A stretch of 64,000 bases of DNA from Siphonodentalium dalli (GCA_032622095.1 CP136061.1:201988244-202052243), one strand, 5' to 3'; shown: positions 13,401 through 22,883, numbered from the stretch's first letter. Numbers and translations are program-made. Notes: generated by a model from the sequence alone, not told the origin.

Positions 13401-15233
13401 AGCTCTCTAAGTCCTTGGATGATGGGACTACATTGGATCAAACAGGGCAGAGATAGGTGATTTAACCCCTTTTACCCATTCCATGTCTTTTAACCTTTTC
13501 CATTAAATAAATAATTATATTATTTTGATATCTCACATGGCAATTTGCAACAACATGAATAGAACTGCTTACACTATGATAGTGGTGACAGGCTCTAGAG
13601 TTTAGATGTTATATTAACCCTTCTATATTGACTCATACATTCCAATAATTTGTGTTATTACTGGTTATTATGTACATTTGTCATATACTACTTTAGATCA
13701 TAACAGTATACTCTATAATTCAACATTAAAAGATTATGATTCTGATTATAACAATTTACTATCGCCAAGGGATGGGTTAAACATCTGCCGATCGTGATCG
13801 GCCTCTCGTTATTTTAGAGTTATTGACCCTTTCTTGACACATTGAAGATGTGCAACATATATAGTGAATATGCACTTTGTAGCATATTATTGGTGTAATC
13901 AATTCCTCCTACAGTTTGTAGCATAGGGATATGAAACCCATAAATCCTTCAAACCTGCCACCTTCGTTGGAGGATATTTTGGTCACTGACCTTTTATAGG
14001 AAGTTTTGAAAAGGGAGTGTCATTCTAACACCGTTTCCATTATGATTTCCAGGTCTGTGATTTGCTGCAGGAAAACATTTGTGACAGTTGTAAGTTGCTA
14101 CAGAGGACTTATAAAGTTGTACATGATAAGGGTACATATGATGCAATCTCTCTGATGCCGAGTGATTCCCTGACTTCACGGAGAACATACCTTAGTGTCG
14201 TGAAAAACATTCTCAAAAATGATGGTCTCTACATCATAACGAGCTGTAATTGGACAAAGGAGCAACTACTCAGTTTCTTTCAAACAAGTAAGTTGATCTG
14301 TTTTGCAATGAATTAATTGCCGGAAAGAAGCTAAGTCTTCTAGCCCAGTGTCTGCTTGAACGAGTGACCTCATTTCAACAGAGCTCCGAATATACATTAT
14401 ATAGAGGATCTACGACGAGTCCCCAGTTTATAGCGGAATTTAGAAAACGAGACCAGTAAATTAGGTCTGGACCAAGCCTTTGGTGAGGTCCAGACCTAAT
14501 TTACTGGACGAGTTTTGTAAATTCCGCAATAATCTGGGGACGAGTTGTAGATTCTATTTATTGCATGATCCAAAACCTCGTTGAAACATACTTAAATTAA
14601 CAAATGGGACGTGAAAACTAACATCGGCTTCTATAAGCCAGCGATGAAATTTCACATTACTATGCATTGTTTGCCCATGTAAAGAAATAGTCCCAGATAA
14701 ATAAAAGAATCTTTCACGCATTTAATGGCATATATTAATGGCATAGATCAGCACTACACCGGCAGATTAGGACACCAATGTAATTCTGTAGCAGTGTTTT
14801 ATGCGATGTCGCCCACATTGCATGCCATGTGCAAGCACCCATTGCATACAGTGTGTTCTAAGTCGGCGTATCGTGTGATATGCGTGGCATGCCGTGCTGC
14901 AAACACCGTGTGAAAAGGGCCTTAAAACTTTTTGACTGTCCTCTCCTTTATCATTCTATTAACTATTCTGCATAAATTTAACGCCTCCCAAAAATTGAGC
15001 TGCAGTGTAATTGACACTTTCATTGAGTGGAGTTTTTGACTTAGAAATTGTTCACAATAATGCAACCCTAAATTGCCAACTATTGCATTGCATGCATATC
15101 TCATTAGCTAAGCCCACATTTGTCTTCTTTTTCAGATTTTGAACTATTTGCTGATATACCCACTCCGTCATTCACCTTTGGAGGGCAGAAGGGAAATACT
15201 GTGACATCATTGATATTGAAACACAAGAACTGA
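1348..15233 (+). CDS. EEF1AKMT2: eEF1A lysine methyltransferase 2 (METTL10), 5'-partial, 4 exons
   Basis: Spliced gene, join(1348..1465, 9979..10086, 14053..14287, 15136..15233), about 186 codons. Seen: every junction is AG/GT and all phases agree (2, 0, 0, 1). The protein has a class I methyltransferase core: motif I DIGCGNG for SAM binding in the first visible exon, GVDYSEDGI (second strand, acidic residue) in the next, then HDKGTYDAISL and ITSCNWTKEQL, and it ends with PTPSFTFGGQKGNTV before the stop. Known: this family trimethylates a lysine of translation elongation factor eEF1A in the cytoplasm, and these motifs match the human protein along its length. The first visible exon starts with the last base of a Trp codon, so the N-terminal exon or exons lie left of the window. 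No frameshift or stop interrupts the four exons. Introns are large (8.5, 4.0 and 0.8 kb) and filled with repeats. The other reading, a generic METTL protein, is unlikely given the C-terminus. Confidence 0.93.
1527..1775. mobile_element. Family B MITE (TTAA-flanked)
   Basis: Left end TTAA|CCCTTTCTATACTAA; right end TTTAGTATAGAAAGG is its inverse. The interior is shared with the copies near 12.1, 34.6 and 62.8 kb. It begins 62 bases after an EEF1AKMT2 exon. Confidence 0.75.
1776..2446. other. Intronic sequence, nothing recognised
   Basis: AT-rich DNA without a credible exon. GGAGAACTATCA near 2320 recurs at 19555, hinting at a shared ancient repeat. Confidence 0.4.
2447..3048. mobile_element. 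602-bp element with ~18-bp inverted ends
   Basis: Starts TTTAAAGGGGTACTGTAC and ends GTACAGTACCCCTTTAAA. No coding capacity was seen. Its right ~340 bases recur in inverted orientation at 3166..3480. Confidence 0.7.
3166..3480. repeat. Inverted copy of the right half of the 2447..3048 element
   Basis: Shares the end AAAGAGGTACTGTA, the run ACTTATTTTATATATATTA in reverse, and TACACGGAAATTCG in reverse with 2690..3048. The two copies face each other and could form a long hairpin. Confidence 0.7.
3800..8100. mobile_element. Large foldback element with ~700-bp inverted arms
   Basis: The left arm (about 3806..4497) and right arm (about 7390..8093) are inverted copies; GGATCCAAGATGGCGTCCAA near 3930 pairs with TTGGACGCCATCTTGGATCC near 7937. 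A second partial copy of the arm end lies at 7228..7390. The interior has open frames (for example 6331..6741 +, 136 codons) that resemble nothing I recognise. Both arms are rich in ATGGCGGCC-type words. The class is unknown; it could be a deleted DNA transposon. Confidence 0.65.
8101..9758. other. Intronic sequence, nothing recognised
   Basis: No exon of the methyltransferase and no clear repeat family, apart from a decayed family A-like tail near 9600..9680. Confidence 0.4.
9763..9942. mobile_element. Family C palindromic MITE (TTAA-flanked)
   Basis: TTAA|CCCTTTCATGGCGGGAGC at the left and a matching inverted end GTCATGGAAGTG|TTAA at the right. The core is the palindrome ATTCTCTTATATATGC ... 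GCATATATAAGAGAAT. It ends 36 bases before an exon acceptor. Confidence 0.75.
9979..10086 (+). CDS. EEF1AKMT2: EEF1AKMT2 exon with motif GVDYS
   Basis: Acceptor CATATCAG, donor GTAAGT, exactly 36 codons in phase 0, beginning CKRGFTNLAGVDYSEDG. The acidic residue in GVDYS is where class I methyltransferases hold the SAM ribose. A TTAA-bounded palindromic MITE ends 36 bases before the acceptor. Confidence 0.93.
10203..10560. repeat. (GTCC)-headed dispersed repeat
   Basis: CGCCGTCCGTCCGTCATCC followed by AACTCGGGTG-type sequence and modules such as TTGTGCTTTGGTATGGTGAT, repeated within it and near 1100. This type of repeat recurs near 12.7 and 39.0 kb. Confidence 0.5.
10669..10832. repeat. Hairpin repeat
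   Basis: TGACTGCCTTCAGACAGAAT at the left pairs with the inverted TTCGACCTAAGGCAGTCA at the right, with GTGTCTTATGAACA/TGTTCAAAAGACGCC nearer the centre. Confidence 0.6.
10766..11213 (+). repeat. Direct tandem duplication, ~222-bp unit, two copies
   Basis: Copies at about 10766..10985 and 10986..11213 share GTCAATTGATTAT, GATTTACACCTTT and TTTTAAAGGTTATTGGAAAA in order. The first copy also forms one arm of the neighbouring hairpin. Confidence 0.75.
11375..11430. mobile_element. Family A MITE, 56-bp minimal deletion form
   Basis: TA|CAGTAATGCCCTAAATAATC ... GATTATTTAGGGCATTACTG|TA: only the two terminal repeats remain, joined head to head. Confidence 0.85.
11565..11976. mobile_element. Family D double-hairpin element
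   Basis: Ends in CAAGCCTGGGTTTAATTTG and an inverted CACACTAAACTCAGACTTG. Each end carries its own hairpin of GAGGGTGAATTTAGTGATGC and inverse around a GGGCTAGC-like loop. The interior contains a conserved ~250-bp spacer. Confidence 0.75.
12085..12311. mobile_element. Family B MITE
   Basis: TTAA|CCCTTTCTGTACTAAATAC at the left; CCATTCAGTATAGAAAGGG at the right. Contains the GGAAATGTTCA / TGAACATTTC stem typical of the family. Confidence 0.75.
12640..13200 (+). repeat. (GTCC)n-headed degenerate tandem repeat
   Basis: Begins with a CGTCCGTCCGTCCGTCTGTC-type run, then about four ~115-bp degenerate modules marked by ATCTGATxxGAACCAAATTTGG and GGAGTTATGGCCC. Dispersed repeats of this layout are familiar from mollusc genomes. 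Confidence 0.6.
13200..14052. other. Intronic sequence, nothing recognised
   Basis: AT-rich, with no exon and no clear repeat boundary. Confidence 0.4.
14053..14287 (+). CDS. EEF1AKMT2: EEF1AKMT2 exon with HDKGTYDAI and TSCNWTKEQL
   Basis: Acceptor TTTCCAG, donor GTAAGT, 78 codons plus one base. HDKGTYDAISL corresponds to the family's DKGTFDAI segment, and ITSCNWTKEQL to the post-core strand seen in human METTL10. The frame runs open through the donor for eight more codons, so intron retention would give a short alternative tail. Confidence 0.94.
14402..14556. repeat. Hairpin element
   Basis: AGTAAATTAGGTCTGGACC is mirrored by GGTCCAGACCTAATTTACT around a short loop, with outer arms GATCTACGACGAGTCCCCAG and CTGGGGACGAGTTGTAGAT. 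It is intronic in EEF1AKMT2. Confidence 0.75.
15136..15233 (+). CDS. EEF1AKMT2: EEF1AKMT2 terminal exon and stop
   Basis: Acceptor TTTTTCAG. Two bases complete the split codon, then the exon reads FELFADIPTPSFTFGG and ends LILKHKN followed by TGA at 15231. The PTPxFxFGGxxGN block is the conserved C-terminus of this methyltransferase, so the stop is in the expected place. Confidence 0.94.
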
Positions 15234-15270
15234 ACAATGGACAAACTCAATTATTGTTCTGTTAGTTATA

Positions 15271-15664
15271 ATCAGGCCTCAAAATATGGTTCTGTTCATT
15301 TGCAGAATGAGGTCCCAAAGGGTGAATTTAGTGACTATACCCTGCACTGTATGGCCTTATCTGCTATGGGAGACCTTGACACAGATTTAAGTTCCCAGAT
15401 GGTGGTAATAGTGATGTGCTCACATTGGGCATCTCGACGATGCATTGTGTCTTCTGTCAATTTGGTGGGAATATAAAGAAACTAAACTTAAAAAAACTTG
15501 TTAATTTGATAATACAGATACTTTTCAGAGAAGATGAGGCCTAACCAGAATGAGGTCCTCAGAGGTTGAATTTTGTAATGCTAGCCCATTATGCAGGGTA
15601 CATCACTAAATTCACCTTCTGGGGACCTCATTCTGCAAATTCCAGCACCATATTAAGAGGTTTA
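15271..15664. mobile_element. Family D double-hairpin element
   Basis: Two inverted GAATGAGGTCC ... GGACCTCATTCTGCAAAT hairpins around the family spacer with AGAAACTAAACTTAAAAAA. It lies 38 bases after the EEF1AKMT2 stop codon. Confidence 0.7.
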
Positions 15665-15897
15665 GTTACAGTGTTATGGACTGCTCATTCTGTAATCTTG
15701 GTTGTAATCTACCAGATTCTCACCTCACCAGAAACTTCATACTAATAATGGAAGCATTCATATATTCCACTGTATATTAGATCAAATGCGTTTGGCATCG
15801 TTGCTACTCCAGTCATAGGGCATCTGAGCAGCTAATTAACGTATCAGGATTAGTATACTGACAATAACCATCAAATTCTAACTGGGTACTCTATTAA

Positions 15898-15965
15898 CCC
15901 TTTGTATACTAATTAATCATTGACGAGTAAATCCCTTGGAAAATGTTCCAATAAAATGTTCAACA
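15898..15965. mobile_element. Family B MITE, left-end relic
   Basis: TTAA|CCCTTTGTATACTAAT followed by CATTGACGAGTAAATCCC; the right part is lost. Confidence 0.6.
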
Positions 15966-16250
15966 ACAACCATATCTTCACACAATGACATTACTAGCAC
16001 TGTAGCCACTGGACGTAGCACTGCAACATACTAATCCTTGTCACAACATCTATGTATTCAATTAATGTAGAATGAAATCATTTGAAAACACATGGAATAC
16101 GGGAACCTTTGTTGTCTGCTAGGTTTTGTTTCCACCATACTCCTTTTCATAATGGCAATGGATATAGACAAAAACAATCATGTGAACATTGATTTAAACA
16201 TGGACTCTGGCCAGATAGTGCTCAGATGTCAAAAATGGTAATGCTATATA

Positions 16251-16463
16251 CAGTAATGCCCTAAATAATTGACTCCTTAACTACAGCAGAATTATGGGTA
16301 ATTTTTCAGGATTTAGTCGGAAATATGGCTTGTTGCCATTCATCTGAAAGATCTCGGGGAGAGCTTTCCGACGAATGGCAACAAGCCATATTTCCGACTA
16401 AATCCTGAAAAATTACCCATAATTCTGCTGTGGTTAAGGAGTTGATTATTTAGAGCATTACTG
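16251..16463. mobile_element. Family A palindromic MITE, complete
   Basis: TA|CAGTAATGCCCTAAATAATT ... AGAGCATTACTG|TA. The arms are near-perfect inverted repeats of ~95 bases meeting at a short GGAGAG centre. The TA flanks suggest a Tc1/mariner-type origin. Confidence 0.88.
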
Positions 16464-16562
16464 TACTTTACTAAATTCACATGGATCTTGCAGGAGTTAA
16501 GGAGTTGATTATTTAGAGCATTACTGTACTTTACTAAATTCACATGGATCTTGCAGTTCGAT
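16464..16562 (+). repeat. Tandem duplication of a MITE end with its flank
   Basis: The ~65-bp unit containing GAGTTGATTATTTAGAGCAT and ATTCACATGGATCTTGCAG is repeated directly after the family A copy. The same pair follows the copy at 17468. Confidence 0.75.
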
Positions 16563-17440
16563 GTCTTCTAGTGGATTATTGAGTTTGACAGCAGTTTCTT
16601 GGTATCAAGTTAAGTGATTTGTGACTGTAGAATTGAATGCTGTTCAAATTGCACACCACATGGCCATTGAGCAAGTCCACTCATATTGTGACTACGTACT
16701 CTCATATGTAGATGTGAAATAGACACATGGCATGTTGGCCCAACACTGTTCGGCAAGCCAAGGATGCCAGTGCAAGAAGGCAACTGCTTCTCTGCCCTCC
16801 ACCAAGGGATACAAAATACAAAATGCCTGTTCAAAATGACTGTTCAATGTTCCTAGAATTGCAAGAAAACTTCATACATCTGCTAAAGCAGATTTGTTAT
16901 ACAGCATTGTGCTAAGAGAAAATTATATTCGTTCTATTAGCTTGCTCATGGAAAGTGCTTTAATATGCTGTATGGTTTCCTAAATTCTGCCTGTCCTAAT
17001 AACCATAAACTGTCCTAATAACCATAAACTGCCTGTCCTAATAAACCATACATTCTGCCTGTCATAATATCTATAAACTGTTTAACAGTTCACTATGATA
17101 CAAGAAATGCCTCACTTGTCAGTTTAAATTGATATGGCCATTGCAGTTTGACTTAATAAACGTATCAGTTAGTCACATTAGTACAGTCGGGTAAGTGACT
17201 AGCGCAGAGAATCAGTGAAGTGGAAACTTAAACGATAATTTCTAACTGAGTTTGAATCCACCCTGGGTTGCAAAACTCAGTTTGATGTGTCCAGACAGAC
17301 CACCCCGTATGTGCGAAAGTCACCCTTAATGCTGTGTGCAGAACGGTGCCAGGGTGTTGCCGTAGGAGCAGATGCCGATGTTAATGGCTGTTTTGTTTCG
17401 TGTTCTACACATACCCAATGTATTATGTGCTTGTTAGCTC

Positions 17441-18050
17441 TTTTTACTAAATACTCATTGACAAGTACAGTAATGCCCTAAATAATTGACTCCTTAACCA
17501 CAGCAGAATTATGGGTAATTTTTCATGATTTAGTCAAAAATATAACTTGTTGCCATTCATCAGAAACCTCTCACTCAGAGCTTTCCGATGAATGGCAACA
17601 AGCCATATTTCCGACCAAATCCTGAAAAATTACCCATAATTCTGCTGTGGTTAAGGAGTTAATTATTTAGAGCATTACTGTACTTTTACTAAATTCACAT
17701 TGATCTTGCAGGAGTTAAGGAGTTGATTCTTTAGAGCATTACTGTACTTTACTAAATTCACATGGATCTTGCAGTTCGATGTCTTAACCAGTTCCGTTAA
17801 GGAGTCGATTATTTAGGGCATTGACAAGTAGTTCCCATTGGAAATGTTCAGATAATAAGTTCAACAAACTGCATAGGCTGTTCATTGAATTTTTATCTGA
17901 ACATTTCCCACCAATGAATATGAATCCTTCTGCACTTGAGTTATCTTTTCGCCCACCTGTTGTCCACTTATATTGCCTGCACATCTTTCCAGACGACAAG
18001 TAATACAGTAGACCACTCCATCCTATATCTTTATAACTGGAAAGGAGAAT
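17441..18050. mobile_element. Family B MITE split by a nested family A insertion
   Basis: TACTAAATACTCATTGACAAGTA runs into a family A MITE at 17468, and ATTGACAAGTAGTTCCC resumes at about 17820. The family B interior and a right-end-like ATAACTGGAAAGGAGAA follow. Confidence 0.6.
17468..17680. mobile_element. Family A palindromic MITE, nested in family B
   Basis: TA|CAGTAATGCCCTAAATAATT ... GAGCATTACTG|TA, with a TTTCCGATGAATGGCAACAA arm as in the other copies. Confidence 0.85.
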
Positions 18051-18105
18051 TAGAACAAACAAGTATGTGGAGATTTGAATGAGAATCAGCTGAACGGCGC
18101 AGGCA

Positions 18106-19183
18106 AAGACACCTTAAGGGGAAGTTTGAACTAAAACAATTAGTTAGCCAGCCCACAGACTTCACAGAAATAAGTGCAATGTTAATTGATCTTGTTTTAA
18201 CAAATAACCCAGTATAGTGGATAATACTGAAGTCATTGGTTCATTTGTCGCATCACAGCAAATAAGATACCACTGTCCTGTCCTAATCAAAATAAAAGCA
18301 TCTCAAAGACAAAAGAATGAGTTATTGGAAAGAATTGTTTGGGAATATTCCGATGCAAATTACGAAGCTATAACTGATCAAATTAACAAATGGAATTTCA
18401 GAAAGGAACTAAAAAACTTGCCCCTTAACCAAATAACCAATAAAGTAACTGATGTAATAATGCAGGCTGTTAAAGAAAATATCCCACACAAACAAGTAAA
18501 AATAAGAAGTGATACGTACCCCACCTTGGTAACCTGTGATATTAGAAAGTTAATTCGCAAAAGAAAGAGATCACATAAATTGGCCAAGAAAACACAAAAT
18601 ATAAATAACTGGGCAAAATTCCGAACTATTCGTAATGAAGTTGTAGATGCAATAAGGAAAGCTAAAAGGGACTACATATCTAAGAATGAAAAAATACTGA
18701 AACACTGAATCTTCAATATGGTGGAAAACGATGAATAAATTTGTCATGAATGAAACTCATAAGCAAATTCCCCCACTGCAGTCTAACGGTAGCTTCCGAA
18801 CAGACAACTTTCAGAAAGCTGAATGCCTCAACACTCACTTTGTGAGATATCATCATTAAATGATAAGAATAGATTAGTGCCAACTTTGGATCCTGATTGG
18901 GAAAAACCCAAACTTGACCACATAAAATTAATTAATGATGTATCACTGCATTAAAATCACAAAATCCAGCAAAAGCAATTGGACCCGACTCAATTAGCCC
19001 CAAGGTACTCAAATATTGTGCTGAATCCCTATGTGCACCATTGTTACATAATAATTCAACATATTTCTTTAAAATTAATTTTTTCCATCTGAGTGGAAAC
19101 AAGCTAATGTTGTCCCTATCTTTAAGAAAGGTGACCCAGCTATTCCCAGTAACTACCGGCCGGTATCATTACTCAGTTTCTTG
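18106..19183 (+). pseudogene. LINE (non-LTR retrotransposon) fragment: endonuclease end to reverse transcriptase start
   Basis: FxLKQLVSQPTDF then IDLVLTNN resembles the end of an AP-endonuclease domain. The open frame 18217..18708 is the linker between the domains (RKLIRKRKRSHKLAKKTQ ... IRKAKRDYIS). Further on, with frame changes, come IGPDSISPKVLKYC, EWKQANVVPIFKKGDPA and SNYRPVSLLS, the first blocks of a LINE reverse transcriptase. It breaks off just after SLLS, so both ends are truncated and the copy is dead. The clade was not determined. Confidence 0.85.
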
Positions 19184-19300
19184 TCATTGCGGAATCTGAT
19201 GAGGTTCGCCGAATGCTAAAGAATTGTCTTAAATGTGGTTCTAAACGAATATCAAAAGAGTGGGTCCATAAATCATTTGATATTATAGAGAAGCCCTTAA
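19165..19300 (+). pseudogene. Unidentified coding-like fragment joined to the LINE break point
   Basis: One frame reads QFLVIAESDEVRRMLKNC then LKCGSKRISKEWVHKSF and DIIEKPLI before TAA. It has balanced codon content and no start. I do not recognise the family. It may be a captured exon or part of another mobile element. Confidence 0.3.
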
Positions 19301-19339
19301 TATAAAAGGTAGCTAGGGCAGCGCCAGCTGTTAGCTCAT

Positions 19340-21100
19340 GATTATTTACTGTCTTTATACTACTTTAGTTAACTCAGTTACTCCATAATACTCATTATAA
19401 GAGGCCAGGAAGAAGTCTCAATTTCTTGTATTTCTTATTAAAATGCGATGATGTTAGACACATCTGACAAATAATAACACGCCACTGCTTTTAGACTATT
19501 AATATATATACTATAGGCAGCGAGAACCTGGCGACGCTAATGGAAGCATTTTTGGAGAACTATCAATAATGAACATATTAAGAATAAAGTAACAATTAGT
19601 AGACCACTCCATCCTATATCTTTATAACTGGAAAGGAGAATCCGAACAAACAAGTATGTGGAGATTTGAATGAGAATCAGCTGAACGGCGCAACCATTAT
19701 ATGTCCAACCATTTTGGGTATATGATTAATTATAAAGGTGCCCCTTTAAGTTGTCTTAGATCAATGGCACCTATCCCATGATACTATTCGGGTCAATTTA
19801 ACCCTGATACTATTCGGGTCAATTTAACCCTGAGCATAAATTTTTAATGACCAGATTCCAACCTGCGCCGTTGATATGAACGGCGCAATAATGAACATAT
19901 TAATAATTACTGTCATTACTGTCTTTATACTACTTTAGTTAACTCAGTTACTCCATAATACTCATTATAAGAGGCCAGGAAGAAGTCTCAATTTCTTGTA
20001 TTTCTTATTAAAATGCGATGATGTTAGACACATCTGACATTATTCCAGTTACCTAACTACTAATTGCTACTAATTGTTACTTTATTCTTAATATGTTCTC
20101 GCTGCCTATCTATTATATATTTTGGAAGATCTGTTTGTTTGTTTGTTTGTGTGTGTGTGTGTAATCGATGAACTCGAAAACGGCCAACCCGATTTCGATG
20201 AAACTTGGTATGTGGGGGTATTTTCGGGTCAGGAGTAGCATAGGCATATTGATTTTCAGATCCGAGGTCAACTTTTCACGTGCCGAGGCCAAATCTGTTT
20301 TACGCTGTGTTACGGGACTTTCATTTGAGTTCGGTGCTTACAAATCGATTCGAAACAGCGCGAATAATTAAATGCCAGTCATAATAATGACACTGTGAGA
20401 ATCTTTCGCGTGTTTCCTCTTTCCAACGATATATAATGCGTATGTATCCGTTTTAGTTATCTGCCTCAATTATCAAGAAGAAATGGTACTATCTTCCATC
20501 AGGATAAAAACAATGCGTAACTTCTATGACGTCGTTAGAGTTCATAACGTTAGATCACGTTAACGCTTAACCGGCCGATGCATTTGACTGTTTCAGACGT
20601 CTTGGCGATATCTCGGGCACCGATGGTAATTTATCTTTACGTTGAAACTTGATAATTAATGAGCGTGTGTATATGAGGCACGTTTATATACTTGAGTGGA
20701 AATCAAATCGGGTTAAAAGGTCAAATCGGGTAAAACCGGATGGATTTCGACGGGTACTTTTGTTCGGGCAGTGTTTTGGACGGGTCAAATCGTGACCCCA
20801 CTTGACCTTGGCCTTCAAAATAGACAATTCAAGGTCAAACCCCGGACGAAGTCGGGTCACCTTCTAGTAGTATATATATTAATAGTCTAAAAGCAGTGGC
20901 GTGTTATTATTTGTCAGATGTGTCTAACATCATCGCATTTTAATAAGAAATACAAGAAATTGAGACTTCTTCCTGGCCTCTTATACTGAGTATTATGGAG
21001 TAACTGAGTTAACTAAAGTAGTATAAAGAGAGTAATTTTTAATGACCAGATTCCAACCTGCGCCGTTCAGCTGATTCTCATTCAAATCTCCACATACATA
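19340..21100. repeat. Foldback repeat nest around a Helitron
   Basis: The segment at 19340..19525 recurs in direct orientation at 19910..20040 and in inverted orientation at 20868..21035 (shared words GAGGCCAGGAAGAAGTCTCA and ATGCGATGATGTTAGACACA). CTGAACGGCGCA and CAACCTGCGCCGTT mark other shared edges, also seen at 18090 and 21058. Confidence 0.7.
20109..20867 (+). mobile_element. Non-autonomous Helitron, 759 bp, boundaries proven by an empty-site copy
   Basis: Starts TCTATTATATATTTTGGAAG followed by a (GTTT)n/(GT)n tract and the motif CCGATTTCGATGAAACTTGG. It ends with the hairpin CCCGGAC-GAA-GTCGGG and terminates CTAG, 11 bases after the stem. It sits between A (20108) and T (20868), as Helitrons do. 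Removing it joins CTCGCTGCCTA to TAGTATATATATTAATAG, which is exactly the sequence found uninterrupted, in reverse, at 19487..19524. It encodes no Rep/helicase, so it was mobilised in trans. Confidence 0.9.
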
Positions 21101-21107
21101 AGCGAGA

Positions 21108-22400
21108 ACAAGAGCGCTTGTTATCAGCTCAGAAGATATATGGGATAATTTGCGCACAGAGATAATTTGAGGGAGTGTCATGAGATATGTGTCATTACAG
21201 AGGTGTCTTTGGTGTCAGATTTACATATTTTTTGGCAAATTTACCCATTGCGACTGCCTTGAATCCCATTAATATTTTGTGTAAAAACAATTACATGTAC
21301 ACCGATATCATCATTCCAGTCAAATTTCCAGCTTCGGCAAGGGGGCTGTCAAGGCAGAAATTTCGAAGTCAGAGCTGAAAATGTGTACACAGGGGTCAAT
21401 TGACCTGGGGAGTATCATGGGATAGGTGTCTTTGGTGTCAGATTGTCTTAAATGGGCACTAAAAATTAATTTAACAAAATAATGATATACACAAAAGGGT
21501 TGGAGTCTGGTCATTAAAAATTTATGCTCAGGGTTAAATTGACCCGAATAGTATCATGGGATAGGTGCCGTTGATCTAAGACAACTTAAAGGGGCACCAA
21601 TAAACAATTATTATTAAATAATTAATCATATACCCAAAATGGTTGGACCCTGATCACATATACAGAGGTAAATTTACCCGGGAGGTACCATTGGATAAGT
21701 GTCGTTGACCCTAAAGGGGGACATAACAATATATTATCATATCTGATCATATATGATTATATAGAGCATTATTTATCAGCTTAGAAGAGCGTTCCTTATC
21801 AGCTTAGACGATATTAAGAAAAATTGACACACATCGGTTACCTAACTAGGGAAATATCATGGGATAGGTGCCTTTGTTCTCAGATGACTTAAAGGGAGGG
21901 GGCTAATAAATTATATTAACATAAAAGCCTGAGTTTAGTGTGCCTGTGATCAAATTCACACTCTGGGGACCTCATTATACATATGATGATGGCCTCATCT
22001 GCTATGGGAGACATAGGCTCAAATTGAAGTTCCCAAGTGGTTTATATTGATTATATTGTGATGTACCGGTATACCCATTTAATATGCAATGTGTTGTCTG
22101 CCAATTTGGGGATATGGAGAAACTAAACTAAAAAATAAATAGAATGTATGTGAAGTTTCTATAAAAAATTTATAATAAAGAAACTTTCCAGTGAAGATGA
22201 GGCCTAAGCAGAATGAGATCCCCAGAGGGTGAATTTAGTGATGCTGCGCCCTTATGCGTGATAACGATCAACGAAGAGCGCTTGTTATCAGCTCAGAAGA
22301 TATATGGGATAATTTGCACACAGAGATAATTTGAGGGAGTGTCATGAGATATGTGTCATTGACCTCAGATGACTTAAAGGGGCACTAATAATTACAAATA
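21108..22400 (+). repeat. Degenerate tandem repeat, unit ~130 bp, interrupted by a family D relic
   Basis: Units are marked by GAGCGCTTGTTATCAGCTCA, GTATCATGGGATAGGTG and GACTTAAAGGGGCAC-like words at ~21108, 21410, 21550, 21690, 21850 and 22268. One unit appears inverted at 19733..19860. Confidence 0.6.
21925..22258. mobile_element. Family D element, truncated
   Basis: AAGCCTGAGTTTAGTGTGCC at the left, the family spacer, and CAGAGGGTGAATTTAGTGAT at the right, where it stops short. Confidence 0.65.
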
Positions 22401-22800
22401 AAGAGCGTTTGTTATCAACTTAAAGTGAGAAACTATGTGAATGTGCCAAATTCCATATTTTCTGGTCAAGTATTTTAAAAGCTAGAGAAAAATGAAATAA
22501 ATTGAAATCTACTTTTCTCATAGTAACTTTTAGTATACTATAGATGGAACAAATTGTAAAATAATTACAAAAAATTGTTGAAGAAAATTAACTTATGAAT
22601 CCTTTATTACCATTAGTATTGACTCTTTTGAGTTTTTAACCAGTTTTACCAGGCAATAGTCGTTGAATTGAATGAATTCATATAGAAAGATGTAATGTTC
22701 TCACTCAATGCACATTCTATTTTCCTAAACTCCGATAATCGTATTCAAATACGTGTTCTAACCAATTAATTTTGAATTCAGCAAGAGAAAAAACTTTGTT
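22401..22800. other. Intergenic sequence upstream of the ORC3 promoter
   Basis: AT-rich, with no recognised feature. Confidence 0.4.
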
Positions 22801-22852
22801 CACGTAATTTGTTCACGCAAGCAGCTGACGCAAGTGCGCAAAATTGCATATA

Positions 22853-22883
22853 GCGCATGCGCGAAACGTAAATTTTACTTCCG
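22853..22883 (+). promoter_or_regulatory. Probable ORC3 core promoter: NRF1-like and ETS-like sites
   Basis: The perfect palindrome GCGCATGCGC lies at 22853..22862 and matches the NRF1 consensus. ACTTCCG at 22877..22883 is the reverse of the ETS core CGGAAGT. Both sit 120 to 150 bases upstream of the ORC3 ATG, in a stretch richer in CpG than its surroundings, with no TATA box seen. This arrangement is common in housekeeping promoters; binding itself is inferred. Confidence 0.55.

Larger units (their letters stand above)
15234..15990 (+). other. EEF1AKMT2 3' UTR / downstream region
   Basis: The 3' untranslated region must start here. A family D double-hairpin element sits from about 15271 to 15664, so part of it is probably transcribed. 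The first canonical AATAAA noticed is at 15950, inside a family B MITE remnant. Its use as the polyadenylation signal is only a guess. Confidence 0.35.

Noticed and set aside
20168-20371. A 67-codon frame with a plausible composition
   Set aside because: It lies within the non-autonomous Helitron; the motif region PISMKLG is translated from the conserved non-coding GATTTCGATGAAACTTGG word.
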